From: Saccharopolyspora flava | GTDB lineage: Bacteria > Actinomycetota > Actinomycetes > Mycobacteriales > Pseudonocardiaceae | Direction of reading: 5' to 3' | Assembly (NCBI RefSeq): GCF_900116135.1 | Contig: NZ_FOZX01000003.1 | Span: 434,001-498,000 of the forward strand | Length of the DNA stretch: 64,000 bases | Shown: positions 9,463 through 18,068 of the stretch, one piece after another | Layout of the letters: each line of letters opens with the position of its first letter | Numbering within the stretch: position 1 is the stretch's first letter | Program-made: the position numbers and the translations under genes | The notes under the pieces: generated by a model | The model's database searches: none | What the model saw: the letters and a program-made list of their open reading frames with translations, nothing else | What the model was told of the DNA's origin: nothing

Positions 9463-10341
9463 TCACACCTCGGGGCCGGTGATGTGCTCCTCGGCGAGGC
9501 GGGCGAAGTCGGTGATCAGCCGGTTGCGCTCGCCCGCTCGGGTCGCCAGCACCACGTGGCTGGGTTCGACGTCGACGAGCGGGATCGCCACCAGGTCGGG
9601 ACGCATCCGCGCGACCGCGCGCACCGCGACCACCACCGCTTGGCCGGAGGCGACGGCCTCGAACTTCTCCTCCAGCGCGGTGATGCTGGGCCCGGCGGGG
9701 GCGGTGCTGCCGTCGGGGCGGGGTTCCAGCCGCCAGTACGCGGTCCAGGCGCCGTCGGCACCGGGGATCTGCGGCATCGGCTCGTCGGCGATGTCGGCGA
9801 GGGTGACCGAATCCCGTTCGGCCAGGCGGTGTTCGCGCGAGACCACCACGGCGCGAGGCTCCTGGTAGAGCAGCGTCACGCGCAGCCCGTCGGTGGGGAA
9901 CGGCAGTCGCGCGACGACGGCGTCGGCGCGGTGGTCGAGCAGCGCGGTATGCGGTTCGGTGAAGTCGATGTGCTTGGTCCGCACCTCGGCGTCGGGGTGC
10001 AGCCGTCGCATCGCCCGCGCCGCCTCGGTGATGATGAGCCCGTTGGCGTAGCCGAGGACGATGCGGTGGGGTCGCGCCGCCGCGCGTGCCTCGGCCGCCG
10101 CGCGGGCGGCCGAGCGCAGCAGCGACTTGGCGCGCGGCAGGAAGGCCTCCCCCGCTTCGGTCAGGACCGTGCCGCGCGGTGTCCGGTCGAGCAGCCGCGC
10201 CCCGAGCTGCTGTTCGAGGCGGCGGATCTGCCTGGACAGCGACGGCTGGGCGATGCGCAGCTCGTCGGCGGCCCGCCGGAAGTGCTGGTGCTCGGCGACG
10301 ACGGTGAAGTACCGGACCAGCCGCAGGTCGAGGTCGGTCAT
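9463..10341 (-). CDS. LysR-family transcriptional regulator
   Basis: This is a full-length 292-residue LysR protein. Residues 1-65 form the winged helix-turn-helix ('LRLVRYFTVVAEHQHFRRAA', then 'IAQPSLSRQIRRLEQQLG'), and about 90-290 are the periplasmic-binding-like effector domain. It is transcribed away from the SDR/F420-oxidoreductase pair starting at 10505, and LysR proteins commonly control the divergent neighbour, so those genes are its likely targets. The effector is unknown. The ATG at 10341 gives the canonical LysR N-terminus. Confidence 0.92.
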   Translation of the reverse strand: MTDLDLRLVRYFTVVAEHQHFRRAADELRIAQPSLSRQIRRLEQQLGARLLDRTPRGTVLTEAGEAFLPRAKSLLRSAARAAAEARAAARPHRIVLGYANGLIITEAARAMRRLHPDAEVRTKHIDFTEPHTALLDHRADAVVARLPFPTDGLRVTLLYQEPRAVVVSREHRLAERDSVTLADIADEPMPQIPGADGAWTAYWRLEPRPDGSTAPAGPSITALEEKFEAVASGQAVVVAVRAVARMRPDLVAIPLVDVEPSHVVLATRAGERNRLITDFARLAEEHITGPEV

Positions 10342-10504
10342 GCTTTCAGGCTATCCCGCTCACACCCGCAGATGCCTTCGATCAGGATTCTGAACTGCTG
10401 TGATGCCTGTTCTGCATGTCGGATTCCGGAACAGGACTTGGACGTCGCGCGATGCCCGGGCGCACTCTGGAGCCATCCGATGAGCACGTTCCGGGAGTGA
10501 GCAC
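10342..10504. promoter_or_regulatory. Divergent promoter region between LysR gene and SDR gene
   Basis: The 163-bp gap separates divergent starts and must hold promoters for both sides and probably the LysR binding site. Dyad-like segments such as ATTCTGAA and TTCCGGAAC are visible around 10387-10432, but no single T-N11-A site stands out clearly enough to name. Confidence 0.4.
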
Positions 10505-11389
10505 ATGCGAGTCTTCGTCACCGGCGCGACCGGCATGGTCGGCACCGCCGTCATCCGCGAACTGCACGCCGCCGGGCACGAGGTGCTGGGGCTCGCGCGA
10601 TCGGAGGCCGCCGCGGCGAAGCTGACCGCCGCGGGCGTGGCCGTCCACCGCGGTTCCCTCACCGACCTCGCCGGCCTCCGCGACGGCGCGACCCGAGCCG
10701 ACGCGGTGATCCACACCGCGTTCGTCCACGACTTCACCGACTTCGAGGCCTCCGTCGCCACCGATCGCGCCGCCGTGGAGGCGCTGTGCGAGGCGCTCGT
10801 CGGGTCGGACAAGCCGCTGCTGATCACGTCGGGAACTCCGGGCGACGGGTCCGACGAGGACACCGTGCCGCCGCTGGATTCCCCGGTGGCGGGACGTTTC
10901 GTCACCGAGGAACTGGCGCTGTCCTACGTGGAACGCGGCGTGCGGGTGGCGATCGTGCGGCTGCCGCGCTCCGTGCACGGTGAACCCGACACCAACGGGT
11001 TCGTCCCGATCATGATCGAGGCCGCGCGCAGGTCCGGTTTCTCCGCCTACATCGACGACGGGACGAAGAACTTCTGCGCCGTGCACCTGCTCGACGCCGC
11101 CCGCCTGTACCTGCGGGTGCTGGAAGCGGCGCCCGCCGGGGTCCGCGCGCACGCGGTGGGCGACGGGGCGATCCCCGGCCGCGAACTCGCCGAGACCATC
11201 GGACGACGGCTGGACCTGCCGACGAAGTCGCTGCCCGCCGCCGAAGCGGCGGACCACCTGGGGTTCGTCGGCCTGATCATCTCCACCGACCAGAGCACCT
11301 CGGCCGAGGCCACCCGCGCCCGCTTCGACTGGGAGCCCATCCACCCCGGCCTCCTCGCCGACCTCGAACAGGACCACTACTTCGCATGA
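10505..11389 (+). CDS. NAD(P)-dependent oxidoreductase, extended SDR (NmrA/epimerase-like)
   Basis: The 294-residue protein opens with the Rossmann motif 'VFVTGATGMVGTAVIREL' (TGxxGxxG, residues 3-20), followed by 'LTDLAGLRDGATRADAVIHTAF', a typical extended/atypical SDR layout. The central SYVERGVR segment replaces a canonical YxxxK, so the catalytic mechanism may differ from classical SDRs. The substrate is unknown. GGGAGTG precedes the ATG. The last four bases (ATGA, 11386-11389) overlap the start of the next gene, so the two are translationally coupled and likely co-regulated by the divergent LysR protein. Confidence 0.85.
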   Translation: MRVFVTGATGMVGTAVIRELHAAGHEVLGLARSEAAAAKLTAAGVAVHRGSLTDLAGLRDGATRADAVIHTAFVHDFTDFEASVATDRAAVEALCEALVGSDKPLLITSGTPGDGSDEDTVPPLDSPVAGRFVTEELALSYVERGVRVAIVRLPRSVHGEPDTNGFVPIMIEAARRSGFSAYIDDGTKNFCAVHLLDAARLYLRVLEAAPAGVRAHAVGDGAIPGRELAETIGRRLDLPTKSLPAAEAADHLGFVGLIISTDQSTSAEATRARFDWEPIHPGLLADLEQDHYFA

Positions 11390-12120
11390 CCACCCCCAAC
11401 GACACCCGCCGCGCGCTCGGACCGGTCGGGGTCTACCTGCCGGTGGAGTTCGCCGACATGCCGCCGATCTCCGAACAACGCGAAGCCGCCCAGCGCCTGG
11501 AACGGGCGGGCTACACCGCGATCTGGGTCAACGAAGTCCTCGGCAAGGACGCGTTCACGCAGGTCGCAGCCTTGCTGGCGGCCACCGACCGGGTGGTGTT
11601 CGGCACCGGGATCGTCAACATCTGGGTGCGCGAGCCGCAGACCGCCCACGCGGCGGCCGCGACCCTCGCCGAGGCCTACCCCGGCCGGTTCGTGCTGGGG
11701 CTGGGCGTGGGGTACCCGGAGCAGGCCCGAGCGGTCGGACGCGAGTTCGGCTCGCCGGTGGCGACGCTGCGCGACTACCTGAGCCGGATGTCGGAGCCCG
11801 GAGCCGTCCCCGCTCCGCGTGCGCGTTATCCGAGGATCATCGGGGCGATGGGCCCGAAGCTGACCGCGCTGGGTGCCGAGATGGCCGACGGCACGTTCCC
11901 CGCCATGCGGACACCGGAGTACACCGCCGAAACGCGGAAAGCGCTGGGCCCGGACAAACTCCTGATCGTCGGCATCGACAACGCCGCACAACCCCAGGAG
12001 GTCGCCGACCAGGTCCGGCAACATCGTGATGCCGGAGCCGATCACGTGGTGCTCATGTCCTCCGCGCGAGTCGGACTCGCGGCGCGAACGGAAGAACTCG
12101 CCCAACTCGCCCCGGAATAG
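11386..12120 (+). CDS. LLM-class F420-dependent oxidoreductase (TIGR03620-like)
   Basis: This 244-residue protein has the luciferase-like monooxygenase TIM-barrel pattern: 'AAQRLERAGYTAIWVNEV', 'VVFGTGIVNIWVREPQTAH', 'PGRFVLGLGVGYPEQA' and 'GPKLTALGAEMADGTFPA'. The family uses reduced F420 or FMN to reduce or oxidise small organic substrates. It shares an ATGA overlap with the upstream SDR, so both probably act on the same substrate. Cytoplasmic, no signal peptide. Its length is at the short end for the family. Confidence 0.85.
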   Translation: MTTPNDTRRALGPVGVYLPVEFADMPPISEQREAAQRLERAGYTAIWVNEVLGKDAFTQVAALLAATDRVVFGTGIVNIWVREPQTAHAAAATLAEAYPGRFVLGLGVGYPEQARAVGREFGSPVATLRDYLSRMSEPGAVPAPRARYPRIIGAMGPKLTALGAEMADGTFPAMRTPEYTAETRKALGPDKLLIVGIDNAAQPQEVADQVRQHRDAGADHVVLMSSARVGLAARTEELAQLAPE

Positions 12121-12221
12121 CTCGATCACGTTTTTCCCACGATCACAACGGTTCTCGTGGAGAAGTGGGGAATTCGTGAATCGGGATCGACTCCTGGAAT
12201 ATTTCCGCGCCCCGGTGTCTT

Positions 12222-13688
12222 ATGGAGTTCGTGCCCGCTTCGTCTTCCGCTGTCGGGCTGCGCTCCGAGCGCGGCCCCATCCTGCTCGCACTGATGTTGT
12301 CCACCGCTCTCGTGGCGCTGGACGCGACGATCATCGCCACCGCGTCGTCCACGATCGCGCGCGATCTCGGCAGCTTCGCGCAGGTCCCGTGGCTGTTCTC
12401 GGCCTACATGCTGGCCCAGGCGGTGAGCACGCCGCTGTTCGGCAGGCTCGCCGACGTGCTCGGCCGCAAGCGGCTGATGCTGGCCGGCGTCGGGTTCTTC
12501 CTGGTCGGGTCGGTGCTGTGCGGCGCGGCGTGGTCGATGCCCGTGCTGATCGTCGGCCGCGTGCTGCAGGGCTTGGGCGCGGGCGCGGTGATGCCGGTCT
12601 CGCTGACCATCGCCGCCGACATCTACACGCTGCAGGAACGCGCGAAGACCCAGGGCTACCTGGCGTCGGTGTGGGCGATCTCCTCGGTGGTCGGCCCGAC
12701 GCTGGGCGGCGTGTTCAGCGAGTTCGTGAGCTGGCGCTGGATCTTCTGGATCAACCTGCCGCTGTGCTTCGCTGCGGCGACGATGCTGGTGCTCAAGTAC
12801 CACGAGTCGCCGCGCGAGGGCGACCGCGAGCCGATCGACTACCTGGGCGCGACGCTGCTGACCGCCGGCAGCACGCTGATGCTGCTGGGTCTGCTGGAGG
12901 GCGGCACCAGCTGGGCGTGGCTGTCGGTGCCGTCGGTGGCGATCTTCGCGGCGGCGGTGCTGCTGCTGGCCGGGTTCGCGGTGCACGCGCTGCGCTCCTC
13001 GCACCCGATGCTGAACCTGCGGCTGCTGCGCAACCGGGTGGTGGGCGTGCCCACGGCGATCGCGCTGCTGGTGGGCGTGATCGTGCTCGGCCTGTCCACC
13101 TACGTCCCGATCTACGCGCAGGGCGTGCTGGGCGTCGGCCCGCTGATCGCCGGGTTCGCGCTGGCCGCGATGACGGTGGGCTGGCCGCTGGCGGCGACCA
13201 ACGCCGGTCGCGTCTACCTCGCGCTCGGGTTCCGGTGGACGGCGCTGATCGGCGCGTCGTTCGTGACCGTCGGCACCGCGCTGACGCTGCTGCTCGGCGA
13301 GTCCTCGACGGTGATCACGGTCGGGATCTTCACCTTCGTGGTCGGCATCGGGATGGGCCTCACCGCGGTCCCGACGCTCATCGCCTCCCAGTCGTCGGCC
13401 CAGTTCAGCGAGCGGGGCGCGGTGACCGGGATCAACATGTTCGCCCGGTCGCTGGGCTCGGCCGTGGGCGTGGCGATCTGCGGTGCCATCATCAACGCCC
13501 GCACCACCGCCTCCGCCGACGGAACCCCGTCCGGACCAGGCCTGATGGACGCGCTGCACGTCGTGTTCGGGCTGCTGTTCCTCGTCGGAGCGACCCTGCT
13601 GGTCCTGGCCTACTTCATGCCCCACGACCACCCCGCGGAGCAGAGCGCGAAAACCGATCAAACCGACCAAACCACGACGTCGGTCTGA
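12222..13688 (+). CDS. MFS drug exporter, DHA2 family (EmrB/QacA type, 14 TM)
   Basis: The 488-residue protein has about 14 hydrophobic segments. It carries MFS motif A ('GRLADVLGRKRLM', about residues 78-90), the motif C-like antiporter stretch in TM5 ('VVGPTLGGVFSEF') and the TM1 motif 'LVALDATIIATA' typical of DHA2 proton-coupled multidrug exporters. The ATG at 12222 has only a weak ribosome binding site, but homologous N-termini fit this start. No linked regulator gene is present; the 101 bp upstream show no clear operator. It converges on the toxin-antitoxin pair. Confidence 0.9.
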   Translation: MEFVPASSSAVGLRSERGPILLALMLSTALVALDATIIATASSTIARDLGSFAQVPWLFSAYMLAQAVSTPLFGRLADVLGRKRLMLAGVGFFLVGSVLCGAAWSMPVLIVGRVLQGLGAGAVMPVSLTIAADIYTLQERAKTQGYLASVWAISSVVGPTLGGVFSEFVSWRWIFWINLPLCFAAATMLVLKYHESPREGDREPIDYLGATLLTAGSTLMLLGLLEGGTSWAWLSVPSVAIFAAAVLLLAGFAVHALRSSHPMLNLRLLRNRVVGVPTAIALLVGVIVLGLSTYVPIYAQGVLGVGPLIAGFALAAMTVGWPLAATNAGRVYLALGFRWTALIGASFVTVGTALTLLLGESSTVITVGIFTFVVGIGMGLTAVPTLIASQSSAQFSERGAVTGINMFARSLGSAVGVAICGAIINARTTASADGTPSGPGLMDALHVVFGLLFLVGATLLVLAYFMPHDHPAEQSAKTDQTDQTTTSV

Positions 13689-13717
13689 CGGTCACAGCAG
13701 GCTGCTTCAGGGCTCGG

Positions 13718-14179
13718 TCACGTCGTGCCGAGGGCAACCCGCGGCCTAGTGACGGGACTAATCGTGAGCAGGTCGTCCAAGCCCTTGAAGTCGTCGGGGT
13801 TAGTCGTGAAGAGCGGAAGCCCCTCGGCAATTGCGATCGCTGCGATCATGAGGTCAGCAACCCTCCGTCGAGGCTTGCGGCCCGCACTGACGACCGCTGC
13901 TGAGACTCTCCCGTAGATGCGAGCGGCCTCAGCATCGAAGGGGATCGGATCGAACTCGTTCTCAGCCCGCTGCAGGACCTCCATGCGTCGAGCTCGTTCA
14001 GCGTGCTCGTCGTAGTCATCCTGCTCCGCATTGCTGCGCACCTGACTCGGGCCAGCCGACAGTTCGGCCAAAGTGATCGCGGTGATGGCCATCTCAGCAG
14101 GAAGCTCATCGACGTTGATCCACCGACGCAAGACCATGATGTTGGTGTCGAGGATTCCCTGCTGGTGCTCAGCGGGCAT
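13718..14179 (-). CDS. PIN-domain ribonuclease toxin, VapC family
   Basis: I place the start at the ATG 14177-14179, which overlaps the end of the antitoxin gene by 11 bp and gives 153 residues; the longer open frame would add a non-conserved N-terminus. The PIN acidic residues are visible: Asp11 in 'ILDTNIMVL', Glu39 in 'ITLAELSAG', the Asp in 'VADLMIAAIAIAEG', and 'TTNPDDFKGLDDL' near the C-terminus. VapC toxins are Mg2+-dependent RNases acting on tRNA or rRNA. The pair is transcribed antitoxin-first, the usual order. It points toward the MFS exporter and the stop codons are 29 bp apart. Confidence 0.9.
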   Translation of the reverse strand: MPAEHQQGILDTNIMVLRRWINVDELPAEMAITAITLAELSAGPSQVRSNAEQDDYDEHAERARRMEVLQRAENEFDPIPFDAEAARIYGRVSAAVVSAGRKPRRRVADLMIAAIAIAEGLPLFTTNPDDFKGLDDLLTISPVTRPRVALGTT

Positions 14180-14438
14180 AGGGGTCGTCCAACTCCTGTT
14201 CAGCGATGGTGTCCTGGTCAGCGCGGAATGCTTCCAACGAGACATCGGGCGCGGCACGTGACATTGCCGCGAACTCGCTTCGAGAGACGAACCGGCGACG
14301 GCGCCGCAGTGGAATCAGCTCGCCGATTTCATGCCCGTCTCGGGTGACTGTGAATGCCTGTCCGCCCTGGACAGCATCCATGATCTCTTTGGATCTCGTG
14401 CGCAAGTCGCGCTGGGTGATGTCGGGTTGAACGGTCAT
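14169..14438 (-). CDS. Phd/YefM-type antitoxin
   Basis: The 89-residue protein starts at ATG 14436-14438 with 'MTVQPDITQRDLRTRSKEIM', the N-terminal DNA-binding fold of Phd/YefM antitoxins, continues 'GQAFTVTRDGHEIGELIPL', and ends in an acidic tail ('EQELDDPYAR') of the sort that wraps around the toxin active site. The upstream in-frame extension is not conserved-looking and is excluded. Such antitoxins neutralise VapC and repress their own promoter. Confidence 0.9.
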   Translation of the reverse strand: MTVQPDITQRDLRTRSKEIMDAVQGGQAFTVTRDGHEIGELIPLRRRRRFVSRSEFAAMSRAAPDVSLEAFRADQDTIAEQELDDPYAR

Positions 14439-14617
14439 GTCATCGATGCTACCCGCATGTGCCACCTGGTGCCACCTGATAGCACATGATTGTTTACCGC
14501 GTTGCGTCGAGCACACCGATACCCAGATGCCGCCTCGAGGAACATCCCGAAGCACGTCGTTCATGGTTATCCGGGTGTTCACCGTGGCATTCATGTTCTG
14601 GGGAAAGACTGCGCCGC

Positions 14618-15901
14618 ATGAATCGTCTCGTGGTCGTTTCGGTGTCGAGTGCGCTGGTCGTGGGGTTGGTGACGTCCGGGGTCGCCCTCGCTGGTGATGA
14701 CGGTGATGCCGTCGAGGTGTTCCCGACCGACCTGCCGCCGTTGGCGACGGTCGACGGGGTGAAGATCTCCGGTGGCGCCTACGGCTCGTCGCTGGCCCCG
14801 GTGCCGGGTTCGCCGGACGAGTACTTCGGCATCACCGACCGCGGGCCGAACGTGGACGGGCCGGACGACGTGAAGGTCGAGCCGATCCCGGACTTCACCC
14901 CGCAGATCGGGCGCTTCCGGCTCGTCGACGGCAAGGCCGAGTTCCTCGGCACGATCCCGCTGCGCGCCGCCGACGGCACCCCGTACTCGGGGCGCCTCAA
15001 CAGCGAGGCCGGCACCGGCGAGACGATCGTCGACCGCGACGGCACGCCCCTCGACCCCGACCCGAACGGCTACGACCCGGAGGGCCTGGTCGCGCTGCCG
15101 GACGGCTCGTTCTGGATCTCCGACGAGTACGGCCCGTTCCTCACCCACTTCGGCCCCGACGGCCACGCCATCGAGCGCGTCTCGCCGTTCGACGGCGGCC
15201 TTCCCGCCGAGCTCGCCCACCGCACCCCGAACCAGGGCATGGAGGGGCTGACGATCACGCCGGACGGTCGCACGCTGGTCGGGATGATGCAGTCGGCGCT
15301 GCAGCAGCCCGACCTCACCGCCGAGCAGGACGAGGTCACCGCGACCCGCATCGTCACCTACGACCTGGTCACCAAGGCCACCCGCGAGTTCGTCTACCTG
15401 CTCGACGACCCGAAGGAGAACGGGGGCGCGGTCAGCGAGATCACGGCGCTCAGCGACAGCACGTTCCTCGTCGACGAGCGGGACGGCGACTTCGGTCCCG
15501 GTGCGTACAAGAAGCTGTTCACGATCGACCTCGCCGGCGCCACCGACGTCCAGGGCCGCGACGTCGACGGCAAGAGCATCGAAGCCCACGTCGGTGCGAA
15601 GAACACCGCCGACGCCGCGAGGTCCCTGGCCGACGCCGGCATCAAGCCGGTGGCGAAGGACCTGTTCCTCGACCTCGACGCCGTGATCACCGACGCCGGG
15701 GTCTTCAACCACGACAAGATCGAGGGCGTCGCGACCCGGGACGGCGGCCGCACCCTGATCATCAGCAACGACAGCGACTTCGGCATCGACGGCGTCACCA
15801 ACGACACCCCGCCCTACCAGCTCAAGCCCAAGACCCTCCCCGACGGCACCCAGGACGACGGCGAGTTCCTCAAGATCGACACCACCAAACTCGACGACTG
15901 A
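14618..15901 (+). CDS. Secreted esterase-like/phytase-like protein
   Basis: The ATG at 14618 gives 427 residues and has GGGGAAAG upstream. Residues 1-29 form a signal peptide ending near 'GVALAGDDGD'. The mature part matches the esterase-like activity of phytase family (beta-propeller): 'FGITDRGPNVDGPDDVK' near residue 67, 'DGSFWISDEYGPFLTHFGPDG', 'GMEGLTITPDGRTLVGMMQSAL' and 'LLDDPKENGGAVSEITALSD'. Members are exported and proposed to hydrolyse phosphate or carboxylic esters, but substrates are poorly known. The enzyme is probably active outside the membrane. A perfect 42-bp palindrome lies just downstream. Confidence 0.85.
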   Translation: MNRLVVVSVSSALVVGLVTSGVALAGDDGDAVEVFPTDLPPLATVDGVKISGGAYGSSLAPVPGSPDEYFGITDRGPNVDGPDDVKVEPIPDFTPQIGRFRLVDGKAEFLGTIPLRAADGTPYSGRLNSEAGTGETIVDRDGTPLDPDPNGYDPEGLVALPDGSFWISDEYGPFLTHFGPDGHAIERVSPFDGGLPAELAHRTPNQGMEGLTITPDGRTLVGMMQSALQQPDLTAEQDEVTATRIVTYDLVTKATREFVYLLDDPKENGGAVSEITALSDSTFLVDERDGDFGPGAYKKLFTIDLAGATDVQGRDVDGKSIEAHVGAKNTADAARSLADAGIKPVAKDLFLDLDAVITDAGVFNHDKIEGVATRDGGRTLIISNDSDFGIDGVTNDTPPYQLKPKTLPDGTQDDGEFLKIDTTKLDD

Positions 15902-15908
15902 CGTCTCG

Positions 15909-15950
15909 TGGGGGTGGGGGAAGTTTTCATGAAAACTTCCCCCACCCCCA
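15909..15950. repeat. Perfect 42-bp palindrome, core AAGTTTTCATGAAAACTT
   Basis: Bases 15909-15929 are the exact reverse complement of 15930-15950: a G-rich outer arm and the same core as the palindrome at 9395. It lies between two convergent genes, eight bases after a stop codon and six before the other, and probably works as a bidirectional terminator. Confidence 0.8.
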
Positions 15951-15955
15951 TCGCA

Positions 15956-16153
15956 CTACGCCCGGTCGAACCGCCCCTGCTGAACACCGTCCAGGAACGT
16001 GCCCCAGGCGGAGGCGCCGAACGCGAGGTGCGCCAGGTCCGGGTGCTTCGAGTCCCGTGTCCGCACCCATTTGCCGGTGAAAGCGACCTCGACGCAGTTG
16101 TTGTCGGGCGCACTCCTGCTGCTCTTCCGCCAGTGAAGACCCTCTCCGGACAC
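15956..16153 (-). CDS. DUF397 domain protein
   Basis: The 65-residue protein shows the DUF397 pattern: 'WRKSSRSAPDNNCVEVAF', 'RTRDSKHPDLAHLAFGASAW', 'FLDGVQQGRF'. DUF397 proteins are small partners usually encoded right after an XRE regulator with a DUF5753 domain in filamentous actinomycetes, and act in developmental or antibiotic regulation. The GTG start follows AAGGAGA. Here only a fragment of the XRE partner remains upstream (16166-16418). About 48 bp at its 3' end are identical to the second DUF397 gene at 18069. Confidence 0.88.
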   Translation of the reverse strand: MSGEGLHWRKSSRSAPDNNCVEVAFTGKWVRTRDSKHPDLAHLAFGASAWGTFLDGVQQGRFDRA

Positions 16154-16165
16154 GCATGTCTCCTT

Positions 16166-16418
16166 TCAAGCCAACCTGTCAGCGAGCCCCGAGATGAGCG
16201 CTGCTGAATCCCTCGCAGACAACGCGAGTTTACGCAGGTTGACCAAGGCTTCCTCCGCATCAGTGAGATAGCGGGGCTCTTCCAGATACGCGGTCGCGCC
16301 CCGGTTCTCGAGGAAGACCAAGTCCTGATGGCCGCCGAACTCCAGAAGCACGAACGGCCCCGACATCCCGGCGTGCGCTCCTAATGCCGCAGGCAGCACC
16401 CGAACCTCAACGTTCTCC
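16166..16418 (-). pseudogene. C-terminal remnant of XRE-family regulator (DUF5753 domain)
   Basis: The leftward frame ending at 16166 encodes only the end of a DUF5753 domain: 'VEVRVLPAALGAHAGMSGPF', 'LLEFGGHQDLVFLEN', 'ATAYLEEPRYLTDAEEALVN'. In intact genes about 200 residues precede this, including an N-terminal HTH. Here the homology stops at about 16418, exactly where the 24-bp palindromic repeat array starts, and no HTH is found upstream in any frame. The stop codon is 12 bp from the DUF397 start, the normal operon spacing. It reads as a gene truncated by a deletion or by the repeat. Confidence 0.78.
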
Positions 16419-16489
16419 CGAAACCGCGGCATTCGTCGGGTCAAAAACTGCGGTATTTGTCGGGTCGAAAACCGGAGTTTTTGACCCGA
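16419..16489. repeat. Array of three ~24-bp palindromic units
   Basis: Units at 16419-16441, 16442-16465 and 16466-16489 share the plan CRAAAMCNGCGGTWTTTGTC plus GGGT. Each is an imperfect palindrome around AAAACC/GGTTTT. The 3' flank (16480-16518, about 39 bp) also matches the flank of the array at 18380, so the repeat unit includes non-palindromic DNA. It lies at the truncated end of the DUF5753 remnant and downstream of the XRE gene at 16573. Confidence 0.8.
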
Positions 16490-16572
16490 GGGGACAGCAG
16501 TGTTCGGAATTCGGACGGCAGACCCTGAGATCGGGTGTGAGAGCAGGCGAAGTCTTGTGCTGTTCAGGCGTC

Positions 16573-17670
16573 TCACAGCAGCTTCGAGATCGCGTCGAGG
16601 CGGGTGTCGGTCCTGATCGAGGGCATGATCGCCGCGTGGTGTTGCGCTCGTGCCACCGCGTCGCGCGCTGCGTCGAGATCGCCGGTGCGGGCGTGTGATT
16701 CGGCCAGCCACGTCAGGTAGAGCGCGACCTCCCTGGCGTGCTCGGCCGGGTACTGCGCGACGGCGTGGGACAGCAACGGCTCGGCGTCGTGCGGGCGGCC
16801 GAGCTCGATCATGCAGCGACCGGCCATGACGTCGATCTCGCCTTGGTCGAGCCAGTACACCCACTCAGGCTCAGAACCCTCGGCACCGCGACGGCCGTAG
16901 GAGTCGTTCACCGCGTCCAGGGCGTGCCAGGTGGCGTGCACGTCACCGGCCTTGACCGACGCCCACGCCACGCGTTCGAGCAGCAGAGCCCGCACCACCG
17001 GAGTCGCCCCGTCCGCCCCGCGAACCGCGGTCCGCGCCAGAAGTGCTGCGTCGCGCGGGTTTCCGACATTGGCCAGCTGATAGCTCAGGCTCGACAACAG
17101 CTGAGCCGCCAGCACGCGATCACCGGCCTGCTCCGCAGCACCCACGCCCTCCAGGTACGTCCGCTGCGCGTCGGCGTATCGCCCCGCGTCGCCGGCGATC
17201 CATCCCGCGAGCTGCGCAAGTTCCCCGACGGCGGTGAACAACCGCCGCCCCACCTGCTCCGAGAAGCTAGCCGTGCCGACCAGCTCCTGGGCTTCGCCGA
17301 GCTCCTTCGCCGCAGCGGGCAACAGGTCGCGACTGCTGACCACGTCGTCGAGATGCCGCAGCTCCACGACCCGATCTTCAAGAGCCTTCGCCAGCGACAC
17401 ACCCACCTGCCGACCGGCACGCCGATGAACGACCATCGGCGACTCCGCCACGAGCCATTCATGAGCGATCCGCAGCGGATCACCAAAGTCGGCTTGCAGC
17501 GGCACCCCGAGGACCTGCTCGTAGGCGGTGATCACATCCGGTGCCACCGCCCGCTTTCCGGTTTCGACCATGCTCAGGTACGACTTCGCGAAGTGCGTCC
17601 GCTGAGCCATCCGCGACAGGCTCAACCCCGCCGCTTCCCGCGCCGCCCGCAGTCCAGCACCCGTTGTCAT
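16573..17670 (-). CDS. XRE-family transcriptional regulator with TPR-like repeats
   Basis: The ATG at 17668-17670 follows GAGGTGGGG and gives 365 residues. Residues 3-60 are an XRE helix-turn-helix ('GAGLRAAREAAGLSLSRMAQ', 'HFAKSYLSMVETGKRAVAPD'). The rest, residues 80-365, is a series of helical TPR-like repeats ('VGELAQLAGWIAGDAGRYAD', 'AESHARTGDLDAARDAVARA'). Such proteins occur widely in Pseudonocardiaceae and Streptomyces as regulators whose helical part binds a ligand or partner. The gene is divergent from the small zinc-ribbon gene at 17800, which belongs to the same type of neighbourhood. Confidence 0.88.
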   Translation of the reverse strand: MTTGAGLRAAREAAGLSLSRMAQRTHFAKSYLSMVETGKRAVAPDVITAYEQVLGVPLQADFGDPLRIAHEWLVAESPMVVHRRAGRQVGVSLAKALEDRVVELRHLDDVVSSRDLLPAAAKELGEAQELVGTASFSEQVGRRLFTAVGELAQLAGWIAGDAGRYADAQRTYLEGVGAAEQAGDRVLAAQLLSSLSYQLANVGNPRDAALLARTAVRGADGATPVVRALLLERVAWASVKAGDVHATWHALDAVNDSYGRRGAEGSEPEWVYWLDQGEIDVMAGRCMIELGRPHDAEPLLSHAVAQYPAEHAREVALYLTWLAESHARTGDLDAARDAVARAQHHAAIMPSIRTDTRLDAISKLL

Positions 17671-17799
17671 CAGCCCCACCTCGCAGTGAACGCCTGTGAA
17701 CAGCCAATGCCTCATGATCACAGCTCGTTATCACGAAACTATTCACAGGCATCTTCCCCGAAAAGGCCGCCCCACTCCTCGACACCGATGGGAGCTCGC

Positions 17800-18033
17800 A
17801 TGGCGAATTCACACACCTGGCTGCGCTACTTCTGGCGTCCGGTCCCCGACAGCGACAGCTCGTACGGGCTGGTCCGCCACGCCTTCTTCGGCATCGCCCA
17901 CGATTCCGGCCCCTCAGCCGAGTCGGTCTGCGAGCGAACGTTCGCCCTGGCCACACCTTCCGAATTCGACTGGATCCACTCCCCGACCTGCCCCGAGTGC
18001 AACGAAGTCCTCAAACAGACGAAAGGCCCCTGA
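17800..18033 (+). CDS. Small zinc-finger-like protein of actinomycetes
   Basis: The ATG at 17800 has GGGAG upstream and gives 77 residues. The protein starts 'HTWLRYFWRPVPDS', has a central 'HAFFGIAHD' and 'VCERTFAL', and ends 'SPTCPECNEVLKQT'. One Cys near residue 45 and the CPEC knuckle with a conserved Trp and His suggest a single metal-binding site. Similar small proteins are common in Pseudonocardiaceae beside XRE/DUF397 genes. The molecular function is unknown. It is divergent from the XRE-TPR gene and converges on the second DUF397 gene. Confidence 0.72.
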   Translation: MANSHTWLRYFWRPVPDSDSSYGLVRHAFFGIAHDSGPSAESVCERTFALATPSEFDWIHSPTCPECNEVLKQTKGP

Positions 18034-18068
18034 CCACACCTCAACCCGGAGAACTGACCATGATCGCA

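Noticed and set aside
14169-14594. Longer 141-residue version of the antitoxin
   Set aside because: The extra N-terminus is unlike Phd/YefM proteins, and the internal ATG at 14438 gives the canonical length and start motif.
16166-16864. Full-length 232-residue leftward gene
   Set aside because: Only the last ~84 residues match DUF5753; the rest is antisense to the XRE-TPR gene region and the repeat array, so a truncated remnant is the better reading.
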